Shown here one piece after another: positions 47,201 through 56,181 of a DNA stretch of 64,000 nucleotides (position 1 is the first letter of the stretch; each line of letters starts with the position of its first letter). The position numbers and the translations under genes are program-made. The notes beneath the pieces are model-generated. The model was not told where the DNA came from and did no database searches. It saw only the letters and a list, made by a program, of their open reading frames with translations. This stretch comes from Arenibacter sp. P308M17 (GTDB lineage: Bacteria > Bacteroidota > Bacteroidia > Flavobacteriales > Flavobacteriaceae), in NCBI RefSeq assembly GCF_003426735.1, contig NZ_QVON01000003.1:248001-312000 (forward strand). The letters run 5' to 3'.

Positions 47201-47397
47201 GCATCCACATCAGTAATGGTAAAATTACCATCAAAATCCGTTTGTGCGCCATTAGTAGTTCCCTTAACTACGACACTGGTTCCCGGTAAAGGGCCATTGG
47301 CATCGGATACCGTACCTGACACCTCTTGAGCTGAAGCCGATCCAAAACATAAAAATGTTCCAAATAGCAAAAAGCTTTTAAGTAATTTGAGCTTCAT
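44275..47397 (-). CDS. SusC/RagA TonB-linked outer-membrane transporter
   Basis: 1040 aa. Signal peptide (first 23 residues, FGSASA), a carboxypeptidase-D-like regulatory domain (VSGTVSDANGPLPGTSVVVK to FSYIGYKTQEVAVG), a TonB-box region (EVVIIGYGT), a plug domain with the SusC signature (RIRGTSSVRSNNDPLFVVDG, ILKDASSTAIYGSRGANGVV) and a 22-strand barrel ending in YTLGFNVTF. It imports oligosaccharides, powered by TonB. It is the first gene of the SusC-SusD pair. The 411-bp region upstream, shared with the divergent LacI gene, holds an operator-like palindrome. Confidence 0.95.
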   Translation of the reverse strand: MKLKLLKSFLLFGTFLCFGSASAQEVSGTVSDANGPLPGTSVVVKGTTNGAQTDFDGNFTITDVDAGSVLVFSYIGYKTQEVAVGNQATINIMMEEDAQALAEVVIIGYGTTTVKDATGAVSAVTSEDFNGGIISSPEQLIQGKTAGVQISQGSGEPGSGVAIRIRGTSSVRSNNDPLFVVDGVPLPSGGSSSEGTDIGVGSSSARNPLSFLNPNDIESMSILKDASSTAIYGSRGANGVVIITTKSGKGGAQGGTFEFSSDISFSSPAEEFDLLNRSEFLAAVSAFGGNATDLGNDTDWQSLVTRNSSSTNNNFAYSQNYGSGNVRATFNYGKQFGIVPKSSQERVTGRINWAQRLFSDKLRLDVQSTLSRVNDEAPPLSGSAGSTGDMLGAAYSANPTWPANSTFNPGDRINPLNLLENWQSLTYTDRFLINFSASYDIVENLTAKATVGYDKSNSTREAELGSKSFNVGRGAGGNGRGTINDLNLENRLLELTLSYKKEFDNSVLDVLGGFSYQDFNTEGRNVEGWGYSTTNLNSMARNLTDAANKVESMISGSYQQYGYASGGDADLFVNRLFPEPVSDRLGEVAIPVKSIFTNTFDNTDELQSFFARANYSIASKYLFTATVRADGSSRFGENNRYGVFPSAAFAWKINEEEFMGDAMSTLKLRLSYGITGNQDGLGYGRFVRRERYSTAINGDPNIGDGGAVNVPGISTVEFANPNLKWEETTQYNVGLDFGFANDRFSGSVDVYRKETRDLLLNIEAAQPSPQPTFFQNLDAVVLNQGAEFSLNYDILQGEDFDWTAGFNVAYNKNEITDFDGEIAAGTIRGAGLSNAFAQRLVSGQPLYSFYLREFTGFDANGNPVHEGGVDNQKFVGKSALPDFTGGFSTSASYKNWSASMYFNGQFGNYIYNNTANAFFTGGAIGSGNNVTQNVVELAGQEGRFAEASVSTRFLEKGDFVRLQTASISYDVPLKEGLFKSMRLSLTGQNLFVITDYSGLDPEVSVAPASAALLNGLPIAGIDYSAFPRPRTYTLGFNVTF

Positions 47398-47808
47398 ACA
47401 TTGTTAGTTTTAATTGAGTTAAATAAAAAATGTATTTAATAAAATATAATATTATTTTATCTAATATAATCAATATTATCTCAATTTATTATTGTATTTC
47501 TATTTTTAACGCTTAAACTTCAACTAAAACGTTTTCGATAAATTTAGTTTTTTTAAAAATAAAACATCCAAAGAACAGCCGCTTTTGTAATATTCGTATT
47601 GTATAAGCTTGTACGAATATACATCATTTTAATTTCAATGGTATTTTGATAATGATATATACTATTTAAACAATTATTCAAAATAGATTTCACTCCTTCC
47701 TTGAATATACTATTTTTACATTCTATAATTCAATATCCCAATTTGTACCTGACCAATACAAATGCTTTTGTTTTTTTAATAGTATATTCACTTGAAAAAA
47801 ATTCACCT
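47398..47808. promoter_or_regulatory. Divergent regulatory region between susC and lacI-type gene
   Basis: 411 bp and extremely AT-rich (notably 47420-47500), with no gene. It must contain the promoters of both SusC (leftward) and the regulator (rightward). No clean TTTG-N19-TAnnTTTG match could be found. The only striking motif is the palindrome at 47526-47535. Confidence 0.6.
47526..47535. promoter_or_regulatory. Candidate LacI-family operator
   Basis: AAAACGTTTT, a perfect palindrome with the central CG step that LacI-family hinge helices recognise, flanked by CT and CG. It lies about 130 bp from the SusC start and about 275 bp from the regulator start, so it could serve both. No second copy was seen near pgmB, GH65, GH13 or the symporter gene. 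Confidence 0.45.
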
Positions 47809-48828
47809 TTGAAACGAAAAATCACCCTCAAACATATCGCAAGGGAATTAGGGGTTTCCATTTCTACGGTTTCCAAAGCATTGAAAAATAGCGAGGAAAT
47901 TGGTTCGGATACCAAAGAGAGGGTCCAGGCCTTTGCAAAACTATACAATTACAAGCCCAATAATATTGCCATCAGTTTAAAAAACAAGCGCACCAAAAAT
48001 ATTGGGGTCATCATTCCGGATATCGTACACCATTTTTTTACCACGGTTTTCAGGGGGATTGAAAAATATGCCAATGCCAAAGGCTACAATGTCATCGTCT
48101 GTGTCTCCGATGAATCTTTTGACAAGGAGGTCATAAATATGGAATTACTTGCCAATGGGAGTATCGACGGTTTTATTATGGCCCTTTCCTCCGGTACACA
48201 GTTAAAGAACGACTACAACCATTTAAAGGAAGTTACGGAACAGGGCATACCTTTGGTCCTATTTGACCGTGTTGCCGAAGACATCTTATGTGACAAGGTG
48301 ATCATCAATGATAGAAAGGGCGCCTACAATGCAGTAACCAAATTCATAAAGGACGGCAGAAAAAGAATTGCCCTGATTACTTCGGAAGACTACATAAGCG
48401 TAAGTCGGGAAAGAGCTGCCGGTTATAAAGAGGCATTGTTGGACAATGGAATAGGATATAATGAGGATCTGATTTTAAAATTTCCTTCCATGGAAATCAG
48501 TGAAAACCTAATTGAAGATTTCTTTGAGAGGGAAAAAGTAGACGCCGTGTTGAGTGTTAACGAAATATTTGCCATTCACGGCATGCGCTATATACAAAGT
48601 AAAGGCTTAAAAATTCCTAAGGACATTTCCTTTATTGGGTTTACGGATGGGCTTCTTTCCAAATACGCCTCCCCTGGATTGACCGCTATTGCCCAACACG
48701 GGGAGCAAATGGGAGAAATAGCGGCAGAAATACTTATAGAAAAGATAGAAAACGATATGGAAGAGGAAACCTACGTAACAAGGGTTTTGGAACCCACCTT
48801 GATAGAGCGCGGGTCGACCGTTAATTAG
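47809..48828 (+). CDS. LacI-family transcriptional regulator of the alpha-glucan locus
   Basis: 339 aa from a TTG start at 47809, chosen because it puts the helix-turn-helix at the very N-terminus as in all LacI proteins. An in-frame extension to 47701 would add 36 unrelated residues and no ATG is available. HTH: TLKHIARELGVSISTVSKAL; hinge: YNYKPNNIAISLKNKRTKNI. It is followed by the periplasmic-binding-like sensor domain (GVIIPDIVHHFFTTVFRGIE, PLVLFDRV, ISFIGFTDGLLSKYASPGLT). Divergent from SusC and upstream of pgmB and the phosphorylase, it most likely senses a maltose-related sugar and controls the locus. Confidence 0.9.
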   Translation: MKRKITLKHIARELGVSISTVSKALKNSEEIGSDTKERVQAFAKLYNYKPNNIAISLKNKRTKNIGVIIPDIVHHFFTTVFRGIEKYANAKGYNVIVCVSDESFDKEVINMELLANGSIDGFIMALSSGTQLKNDYNHLKEVTEQGIPLVLFDRVAEDILCDKVIINDRKGAYNAVTKFIKDGRKRIALITSEDYISVSRERAAGYKEALLDNGIGYNEDLILKFPSMEISENLIEDFFEREKVDAVLSVNEIFAIHGMRYIQSKGLKIPKDISFIGFTDGLLSKYASPGLTAIAQHGEQMGEIAAEILIEKIENDMEEETYVTRVLEPTLIERGSTVN

Positions 48829-48829
48829 G

Positions 48830-48990
48830 TTTTGGAACGGAATAACATTCCCTAACAAACAAAGACGGGGAGACAAATGGGCAGTGAAATCCATTTCTAT
48901 ACCAACAGCAAACTGCCACTACCCAAAGTTAATAGAAATTAATCCCGAAACCATCGTAAACGGGCCTGTATGCCAGCATAGGCAAGGCTC
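48830..48990. repeat. Decayed dispersed repeat, copy 2
   Basis: Begins 2 nt after the LacI gene stop. TTTTGGAACGGAATAA (48830-48845) is identical to 20469-20484, followed by GGGGAGACAAATGGGCAGTG (48867-48886), which matches the other copy with small gaps. The near-palindrome GCCTGTATGCCAGCATAGGC (48964-48983) resembles the GC-rich palindrome family. Non-coding. Confidence 0.5.
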
Positions 48991-49051
48991 TAACCTTTAA
49001 ATAAACTCCGCAATTATGGGCCGGACAGATTTTAATGAATCTCTTAAACCA

Positions 49052-49714
49052 ATGAAGAAAACCGGATTTATATTTGATTTGGATGGTGTTATTGTAGATA
49101 CTGCCAAATATCATTATCTGGCCTGGAGAAAATTGGCCAATGAACTCGGATTTGAATTTACCCAGGAACAGAACGAACTATTTAAAGGGGTAAGTCGCAA
49201 AAGATGTTTGGAGATCCTATTGGAAATTGGGGGCATAAAGGCAACACAGCAGCAGTTCAACAGCTGGTTGGTGGAGAAGAATGAGGATTATTTGTCCCTT
49301 ATAGAAAAAATGGACGAATCGGAAGTTTTGCCAGATGTCCAGAAGGTACTGCAGTTTCTTAAAAAACACAATATGCCCTTAGGCCTTGGGTCTGCCAGTA
49401 AAAATGCCCGTCCAATATTGGAAAAGGTTAAATTAATGGATTATTTTGATACCATTGTGGATGGCACCCAAGTAACCAAGGCCAAGCCCGATCCCGAAGT
49501 ATTTTTGTTGGCCGCTGCACAAATGGGCATAGCTCCCCGGGAATGCACTGTATTTGAAGATGCGGTTGCGGGAATAGAGGCCGCCAACAATGCTGGAATG
49601 TTGAGTATAGGAATAGGGGATAAAAAAGTGCTTTCAGAGGCAAAATTTGTATTTGCAGATTTCACGGAAATGGGTGATCAATTCCTAAGTAGGCTAATAG
49701 GACAAACTCCCTAA
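49052..49714 (+). CDS. pgmB: Beta-phosphoglucomutase
   Basis: 220 aa from the ATG at 49052, where the HAD motif falls at the usual distance; an earlier ATG at 49016 would add 12 unrelated residues. HAD-superfamily signature FIFDLDGVIVDTAKYH (nucleophile D9, acid/base D11), the cap-domain segment FKGVSRKRCLEILLEIGG, motif 2 GLGSASKN, the Lys in VTKAKPDPEVFL, and motif 4 CTVFEDAVAGIEAANNAGM. It converts beta-glucose 1-phosphate from the downstream GH65 phosphorylase into glucose 6-phosphate in the cytoplasm. It is followed 96 nt later by the phosphorylase. Confidence 0.93.
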   Translation: MKKTGFIFDLDGVIVDTAKYHYLAWRKLANELGFEFTQEQNELFKGVSRKRCLEILLEIGGIKATQQQFNSWLVEKNEDYLSLIEKMDESEVLPDVQKVLQFLKKHNMPLGLGSASKNARPILEKVKLMDYFDTIVDGTQVTKAKPDPEVFLLAAAQMGIAPRECTVFEDAVAGIEAANNAGMLSIGIGDKKVLSEAKFVFADFTEMGDQFLSRLIGQTP

Positions 49715-49810
49715 CGAACATTCACAATAATTAATTAATTTGGTGTCTTTCTATTTAAAATCCGATACCATAATTCAACCTCATTGCGATAACCGAGAAA
49801 CCCTAATACA

Positions 49811-52126
49811 ATGAATCAAGATTACATAAAGCCCGATAACTGGTCTATCATAGAAGAAGGATTTGATAAGGAAAGAGTAAAATCCTCGGAAAGTTTATTC
49901 AGTCTTGGAAATGGAGCCATGGGCCAACGTGCCAATTTTGAAGAAAAATACACTGGCCCTACTTTTCAAGGAAGCTATATAGGAGGGGTGTATTATCCAG
50001 ATAAAACACGCGTAGGCTGGTGGAAAAACGGATATCCGGAATATTTTGCCAAGGTGTTGAACGCTCCTAATTGGATTGGGATCAATGTTCTTATCAATGG
50101 CGATACTTTGGATCTGAATACCTGTAAAAATGTACAGGATTTCAGAAGGGAGTTGAACATGCAGGAAGGTTGGTATACGCGAAGCTTTAGGGCTACCTTG
50201 CCCAATGACACGGTTATTGAGGTAAGGATTACACGTTTCCTTAGTTTGGACCATGATGAAGTTGGTGCCATTAAATACCAAATTAAAGCCATAAGCCAAG
50301 ATAGCTCCATAACCTTTCAACCCTATCTTGATAGCGGGATAACCAACGAGGACACCAATTGGGCTGACCAATTTTGGAACACAACTAGGGTTACAACAGA
50401 GGGTCGTCAGGCCTTTATAGAGGCCCATACTATGAAGACCAACTTCGCCACCTGTACCTTTATGGAATCCGGATTGTACCATAACAATGAAATAGTTTTG
50501 GGAAAACCATTGGAGTCATTATCCGATACTACTGCCATACATCAATATAAAAATGATATCAAAAAAGGAGACACCCTTACACTTGTAAAGTTTGGCGGAT
50601 ATACGGTCTCTACAAATCATAGGCCCAATGAAGTGGTATCGGCTGCCAAGAAAGTGTTGCAAAAGGTAACCGAAATAGGTTTTGAATCCCTGTTGGAGCA
50701 TCAAAAGAAATCATGGTCCAAAATCTGGGAAATGAGCGATATTGCCATAGATGGCGATGTAAAGGCGCAACAGGGAATCCGCTTTAATATTTTTCATTTA
50801 AACCAAACCTATCTGGGCAAGGATTCCAGGCTCAATATTGGCCCCAAGGGATTCACGGGGGAAAAATACGGCGGAAGCACCTATTGGGACACCGAGGCCT
50901 ATTGTATTCCTTTTTATATGGCCACCAAAAATAAAAAGGTAGCAAGAAACCTGTTGACCTATAGGTACAACCATTTGGAAAAGGCCATTGAAAATGCCCG
51001 AAAATTGGGATTTGTAAATGGCGCGGCCTTATATCCCATGGTAACCATGAACGGAGAAGAGTGCCATAACGAATGGGAAATAACCTTCGAGGAAATACAC
51101 CGTAACGGAGCCATTGCCTTTGCCATATACAACTACTACCGTTTTACCGGAGATTATACTTACATTCCCGAAATGGGATTGGAGGTCTTGATCGGAATTG
51201 CCCGCTTTTGGCATCAAAGGGCTACATTTTCTACCCAAAAGAACAAATATGTAATTCTTGGGGTCACGGGCCCAAATGAATACGAAAACAATGTAAACAA
51301 TAACTTTTATACCAATTATATTGCAAAATGGTGTATTGATTACGCCCTTCAGGAACTTCAAAAAGTTAAGGACGGTTATCCGGATGATTATCACAGAATT
51401 ATAGGGGTGACCAAACTTACGGAAAATGAGACTGAAGCCTGGAGCAAAGTGGCCAAGAAAATGTATTTCCCTTTCAATGAAAAATTGGGTATTTATCTAC
51501 AGCAAGACGGCTTCTTGGACAAGGAGCTTATACCCGTCAAGGAATTGAAACCAAAAGACCGCCCTATAAACCAAAAATGGAGCTGGGATAGGATTTTAAG
51601 ATCCCCCTACATTAAACAGGCGGACACCCTTCAGGGATTTTACTTCTTTGAAGACCATTTTACCTCTGAAGAATTGGAGAAGCATTTCGATTTTTACGAA
51701 CCTTTTACAGTACATGAATCTTCTTTATCGCCCTGTGTGCATAGTATCCAGGCTGCAAAATTGAACAGAATGGATCAGGCATATGCTTTTTATCTGCGGA
51801 CCTCCCGATTGGATTTGGACGATTATAACAAGGAAGTAAAGGAAGGGCTGCACATTACATCCATGGCCGGCACCTGGATGAGCATAGTGGAAGGTTTTGG
51901 AGGTATGCGGGTATTGGAAGACAAACTATCCTTTTCCCCAAAAATACCAAAGCAATGGAAATCCTACTCCTTCAAGGTGAATTTTAGGAATAGAATATTA
52001 AAGGTTAGGGTTACGGAAAACGAAACCACATTTGATCTGGAAGGCACGGATGAAATGTCTATTCGGGTAAACGGGAAACGAGTGGTCTTAACTGCCGGCA
52101 TGAAAACCTATTCCCCACTACACTGA
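49811..52126 (+). CDS. GH65 disaccharide phosphorylase, probably maltose phosphorylase
   Basis: 771 aa, no signal peptide (cytoplasmic). N-terminal beta-sandwich (about 1-270), linker, and (alpha/alpha)6 barrel (about 320-700) with STYWDTEAYCIPFYM (356-370) and the conserved ECHNEWEITFEEIHR block (417-431), which holds the general acid. It is followed by VTGPNEYENNVNNNFYTNY and by KQADTLQGFYFF. Phosphorolysis with inversion yields beta-glucose 1-phosphate plus glucose, matching the adjacent beta-phosphoglucomutase. Maltose is the likeliest substrate given the locus, but GH65 also contains trehalose, kojibiose and nigerose phosphorylases, and sequence alone does not settle this. Confidence 0.92.
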   Translation: MNQDYIKPDNWSIIEEGFDKERVKSSESLFSLGNGAMGQRANFEEKYTGPTFQGSYIGGVYYPDKTRVGWWKNGYPEYFAKVLNAPNWIGINVLINGDTLDLNTCKNVQDFRRELNMQEGWYTRSFRATLPNDTVIEVRITRFLSLDHDEVGAIKYQIKAISQDSSITFQPYLDSGITNEDTNWADQFWNTTRVTTEGRQAFIEAHTMKTNFATCTFMESGLYHNNEIVLGKPLESLSDTTAIHQYKNDIKKGDTLTLVKFGGYTVSTNHRPNEVVSAAKKVLQKVTEIGFESLLEHQKKSWSKIWEMSDIAIDGDVKAQQGIRFNIFHLNQTYLGKDSRLNIGPKGFTGEKYGGSTYWDTEAYCIPFYMATKNKKVARNLLTYRYNHLEKAIENARKLGFVNGAALYPMVTMNGEECHNEWEITFEEIHRNGAIAFAIYNYYRFTGDYTYIPEMGLEVLIGIARFWHQRATFSTQKNKYVILGVTGPNEYENNVNNNFYTNYIAKWCIDYALQELQKVKDGYPDDYHRIIGVTKLTENETEAWSKVAKKMYFPFNEKLGIYLQQDGFLDKELIPVKELKPKDRPINQKWSWDRILRSPYIKQADTLQGFYFFEDHFTSEELEKHFDFYEPFTVHESSLSPCVHSIQAAKLNRMDQAYAFYLRTSRLDLDDYNKEVKEGLHITSMAGTWMSIVEGFGGMRVLEDKLSFSPKIPKQWKSYSFKVNFRNRILKVRVTENETTFDLEGTDEMSIRVNGKRVVLTAGMKTYSPLH

Positions 52127-52328
52127 GCCCCCTATAACAACAAGAAGCGCAAAAATATATATAATTGGGGTTGTTTTTTGAAAAGACGGCATACCGCATC
52201 GCCAAAAGTCGCCCCAATTCTAAATTTTTTGTAAAAATTGACTCCAATTCCAAAAACAAGTGTCATTATTGCATTGAAAAGCTAAACAACACAAAGTTGA
52301 ACCTTTTGTTCCGAAAAGAAAGCACACA

Positions 52329-54119
52329 ATGAAAGAGACCACTGAAATTGGAAAAACGGTAGTTTACCAAGTATTCACCAGATTGTTCGGCAATACCAAT
52401 TCCACCAATAAACCTTGGGGAACCATTGAGGAAAATGGGGTGGGCAAATTTAGCGACTTTACGCAAAAGGCTTTAAAAAAAATCAAGGATCTAGGAGTAA
52501 CCCATATTTGGTATACGGGGATACCCCATCATGCCCTAATTGGGGATTATACCACTTACAACATCTCCAATGACTATCCGGAAATTGTTAAGGGCAGGGC
52601 AGGTTCTCCCTATGCCGTAAAGGATTATTACAGCGTTAACCCCGATTTGGCCAACAACCCGGATAATAGAAATTTAGAGTTCAAGGACCTTTTGGACAGG
52701 AGCCATAAGGCAGGTCTAAAGGTTATTATAGATATAGTCCCCAACCATATTGCCAGAAAATACGAAGGTAAGAACAACCCTAAAGGGGTGTTGGATTTTG
52801 GGACCAACGACAATACCAATGTGGTCTACGCCAAGGACAATAATTTTTATTACAACCCAGGGGAATCATTTTCTGTTCCGGATTGGCGAAACGGCTACCT
52901 TCCTTTGGGAGGGGAGAAAAATAATATGGCCGACGGCAGGTATACCGAATCGCCTGCAAAATGGACCGGAAATGGATCCCGCTTGTCCAAACCCGATTTT
53001 AATGATTGGTACGAGACCGTAAAAATCAACTACGGAATTGGTCCGGACGGACATAGGGATTTTCACATCCTACCAGAAGATTTTGGTCATAAACACTTTT
53101 CCGAACATTTTGAATTCTGGAAGAACAAAGAAGTACCTGATTCCTGGATAAAATTTAGGGATATTGCCCAATTTTGGTTAGACGTTGGGGTGGACGGATT
53201 TCGTTATGATATGGCCGAAATGGTTCCCGTAGAATTCTGGAGCTTCATGAATTCGTCCATAAAAATGAAAAAACCGGATGCATTTTTGATGGCAGAGGTT
53301 TATAATCCGAAGTTGTACAGGGAGTATATCTTTAAGGGAAAAATGGACTATCTTTATGACAAGGTAGAATTTTATGACTCCTTAAAACATATTATGCAGG
53401 GGCATGGGTGGACGGACCATATACCAGTAGTACAAAACGGCCTCATGGATATTGAGCACCAAATGCTGCATTTTCTGGAGAATCATGACGAGCAGCGTAT
53501 TGCCTCTCCCGAATTTTTGGGCAATGCAGAAAAAGCCAAACCCGGCATGGTGGTCTCCGCTACCATAAGTACCTCGCCTACCATGATCTATTTTGGACAG
53601 GAAGTTGGGGAACCGGCCGCCGAAAATCCCGGCTTTGGATCCCCGAGTAGAACCTCCATCTTCGATTATGTTGGGGTCCCTCATTTTCAACGCTGGGTGA
53701 ACAACAAAAAATTTGACGGAGGACAATTATCCCCAAAAGAAAAAGAATTAAGGCTATTTTACAGGAACTTGCTCAATTTCACCATAAACAGTAGTGCATT
53801 AATGGGGAAGTACAAGGATATTCATTTTTATAACAAAGATCATACGGAATATTATAATCATCGGGTTTTATCCTTTGTTAGATGGTCCAAGCTTGAAAAA
53901 CTCATAATAATTTCTAATTTTGATGCAGATCGGACCTTTGGCTTCGATCTAAAGCTACCAAGAGAAATAATTGGGGAATGGGGGCTACGGAACAACTCCT
54001 ACCTCCTGAAGGATGAATTGTTCAGGGAAAAGGAGTGGACCCTAAGTGTAGAAAACGAAATTGGCCACATAAGAATAGATATACAACCCTTGGAATCCTT
54101 AATTTTAAGTTTAAATTAG
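52329..54119 (+). CDS. GH13 alpha-amylase-family glycoside hydrolase, cytoplasmic
   Basis: 596 aa without a signal peptide. GH13 regions are complete: DIVPNH (135-140), FRYDMAE with nucleophile D294, MAEVYNP with acid/base E323, and ENHDEQR with H386-D387. Domain B is enlarged (about 140-270, containing the YYNPGESFSVPDWRNGYLPL stretch). The C-terminal beta domain ends in IDIQPLESLILSL. Probably cleaves maltodextrins inside the cell (maltodextrinase or alpha-glucosidase type) to feed the phosphorylase. It is not the secreted SusG-type amylase. There is a 202-nt gap after the GH65 gene, so a separate promoter is possible. Confidence 0.9.
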   Translation: MKETTEIGKTVVYQVFTRLFGNTNSTNKPWGTIEENGVGKFSDFTQKALKKIKDLGVTHIWYTGIPHHALIGDYTTYNISNDYPEIVKGRAGSPYAVKDYYSVNPDLANNPDNRNLEFKDLLDRSHKAGLKVIIDIVPNHIARKYEGKNNPKGVLDFGTNDNTNVVYAKDNNFYYNPGESFSVPDWRNGYLPLGGEKNNMADGRYTESPAKWTGNGSRLSKPDFNDWYETVKINYGIGPDGHRDFHILPEDFGHKHFSEHFEFWKNKEVPDSWIKFRDIAQFWLDVGVDGFRYDMAEMVPVEFWSFMNSSIKMKKPDAFLMAEVYNPKLYREYIFKGKMDYLYDKVEFYDSLKHIMQGHGWTDHIPVVQNGLMDIEHQMLHFLENHDEQRIASPEFLGNAEKAKPGMVVSATISTSPTMIYFGQEVGEPAAENPGFGSPSRTSIFDYVGVPHFQRWVNNKKFDGGQLSPKEKELRLFYRNLLNFTINSSALMGKYKDIHFYNKDHTEYYNHRVLSFVRWSKLEKLIIISNFDADRTFGFDLKLPREIIGEWGLRNNSYLLKDELFREKEWTLSVENEIGHIRIDIQPLESLILSLN

Positions 54120-54136
54120 ATTTATAGCATTACATT

Positions 54137-54886
54137 ATGAAATCATCATTAGTTGGATCTTTCTTCCTGTTTCTATTAATTATAAGTTGTGACAATATGA
54201 ATAAACCCTTGGTTATTGGCCACAGAGGTGCCATGGGACATGAAACGGAAAACACCTTGGCATCCATACAGAAAGCAATGGACCTTGGTGTAGACATGAT
54301 AGAAATCGATGTCTTTAAAATAAAAAGTGGGGAAACGGTAGTGTTCCATGACGAGGGAGTGGAAAGACTAACGGATAGCATAGGAAATATCGAAGATTAT
54401 AATTTTGAAGACCTGCAGAAATTAACTTTGGCCGGGAATCACAAAATACCCACTCTCCAGGATGTCCTGAACTTAATAGATAAAAAAGTACAGTTAAATA
54501 TAGAACTCAAAGGTGCCAACACTGCCGACAGGGTTAATTTTATAATAAACTACTACATAAAGGAAAAGGGCTGGTCTATGGATAAATTTGTAATTTCCAG
54601 TTTTAAATGGGACGAACTTAAGACAATGCGCACACTGAATACCGATGTCCCGATTGCCATCCTTATAAGTGGCGATCCATTGAAAGCTTTGGAAATTGCC
54701 CAGGATCTTAATGCCTTGGCCATCAATCCGTATTTTAAGGATTTGACCTTGGAAAACGTAAACGCAATAAAAGAGGCCGGATTCAAAATTTATCCTTGGA
54801 CGGTAAACGAACCTGAAGAAATTGATGCCATGGAGAAATTGGGAGTAGATGGTATTATTACCAATTATCCAGAACGCATCAATTAA
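54137..54886 (+). CDS. Glycerophosphodiester phosphodiesterase, lipoprotein
   Basis: 249 aa. Lipoprotein signal (LVGSFFLFLLIISCDN). GDPD-family TIM barrel with PLVIGHRGAMGHETENTLAS (catalytic His and Arg in GHRG), DMIEIDVFKIKSGETVVFHD (metal-binding Glu and Asp, catalytic His), NIELKG, and a C-terminal YPWTVNEPEEIDAMEKLGVD. It cleaves glycerophosphodiesters such as glycerophosphocholine into glycerol 3-phosphate and an alcohol at the cell envelope. Its start is 17 nt after GH13, and its stop overlaps the next gene by 1 nt (TAATG). Glycerol genes lie just beyond. Confidence 0.92.
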   Translation: MKSSLVGSFFLFLLIISCDNMNKPLVIGHRGAMGHETENTLASIQKAMDLGVDMIEIDVFKIKSGETVVFHDEGVERLTDSIGNIEDYNFEDLQKLTLAGNHKIPTLQDVLNLIDKKVQLNIELKGANTADRVNFIINYYIKEKGWSMDKFVISSFKWDELKTMRTLNTDVPIAILISGDPLKALEIAQDLNALAINPYFKDLTLENVNAIKEAGFKIYPWTVNEPEEIDAMEKLGVDGIITNYPERIN

Positions 54887-56172
54887 TGTTCGATGTAATT
54901 GTTTTAGGAGGAGGGGCCGCAGGTTTCTATGGCGCCATTCATATAGCAGAACACAACCCCAATTTAAAAATAGCCATCGTGGAACGTGGCAAAGAGGTAC
55001 TTACCAAGGTAAAGGTATCCGGTGGGGGCCGCTGTAACGTTGCCCATGCCGAATTTGACCCTAGGGAAATTCCTAAAAATTATCCCAGGGGGGAACGGGA
55101 ACTTGTTGGTCCATTTCATACCTATTGTAGTGGTGATACCATGGCCTTCTTTCAAAAAAGGGGCATCCAATTGAATATTGAAGCGGATGGCCGAATGTTT
55201 CCCGCTACCAATTCGTCCCAAACCATTATAGATTGCTTTCTTCAGGAAACGGAACGCTTGGGGATTACTGTCCTTAAGAACAGTTCCATAATTGGGATTA
55301 CATCTCTGAAGGAAAACGCCGAAAAAAGTGATTACCCTTGGGCCATCACAACCATTCGTAATACCTACAATGCCAAAAAAATATTGGTAGCTACCGGCAG
55401 TAACCCTAAAATATGGGAATTGTTAAAACAAATGGGGCATACCATAATAGACCCAGTACCTTCTCTTTTCACCTTTAATATTAAGGATGAAAGAATAACC
55501 GGTATACAAGGGGTAAGTACCAATGCCAGGATAGAGATAATTCCCCCCAAGGTCAACAACGAAAAATTTAGGGCAGCCTTAAAAAAATATGCCATCCAGA
55601 CCTCCGATCTGGAATCCGAAGGAGCCCTTTTAATTACCCATTGGGGAATGAGCGGTCCAGGAATATTAAGGTTATCCGCATGGGGGGCTCGGATATTGAA
55701 GGAACTGAATTATAAGTTTTCAATAAAAATAAACTGGCTTCCAGACTATCATGAGGAAGGATTGCTAAGGCAACTTCAACAAATAAAGGAGATCGAAGGA
55801 AAGAAAACGATTCTGCGCACCAAAGCCTTTGAGCTACCTAAGCGGTTATGGGGCAGTCTGGTAAAGGCAGCCCAAATTTCAGACACCGATAAATGGGCGG
55901 ATATTTCCAAAATTCAGCTACAAAATTTAGCAAGGCAGTTAACGGGTTCCAAGTTCAGTGTAGATGGAAAAAGTACGTTCAAGGAAGAATTTGTTACTGC
56001 CGGAGGGGTCGATCTAAAGGAAATCAATTTTAAGACCTATGAAAGTAAAATTCTCCCCAGACTCTATTTTGCCGGGGAAGTGATAAATGTAGATGCCATT
56101 ACGGGCGGATTCAACTTTCAAAATGCCTGGACCGGGGCCTATATTGCCGCCCGGGCAATTGCCCAACCTTAA
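54886..56172 (+). CDS. HI0933-family FAD-dependent oxidoreductase
   Basis: 428 aa. The dinucleotide-binding start FDVIVLGGGAAGFYGAIHIA is typical of FAD proteins, followed by the family signature KVSGGGRCNVAH (about 45-56). The end carries GGVDLKEINFKTYESKILPR and LYFAGEVINVDAITGGFNFQ, which closes the FAD site. Members (YhiN, BaiN) are reductases of uncertain substrate. It is translationally coupled to the phosphodiesterase (1-nt overlap), but the pairing need not be metabolic. Confidence 0.9.
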   Translation: MFDVIVLGGGAAGFYGAIHIAEHNPNLKIAIVERGKEVLTKVKVSGGGRCNVAHAEFDPREIPKNYPRGERELVGPFHTYCSGDTMAFFQKRGIQLNIEADGRMFPATNSSQTIIDCFLQETERLGITVLKNSSIIGITSLKENAEKSDYPWAITTIRNTYNAKKILVATGSNPKIWELLKQMGHTIIDPVPSLFTFNIKDERITGIQGVSTNARIEIIPPKVNNEKFRAALKKYAIQTSDLESEGALLITHWGMSGPGILRLSAWGARILKELNYKFSIKINWLPDYHEEGLLRQLQQIKEIEGKKTILRTKAFELPKRLWGSLVKAAQISDTDKWADISKIQLQNLARQLTGSKFSVDGKSTFKEEFVTAGGVDLKEINFKTYESKILPRLYFAGEVINVDAITGGFNFQNAWTGAYIAARAIAQP

Positions 56173-56181
56173 TTTAAAGGG

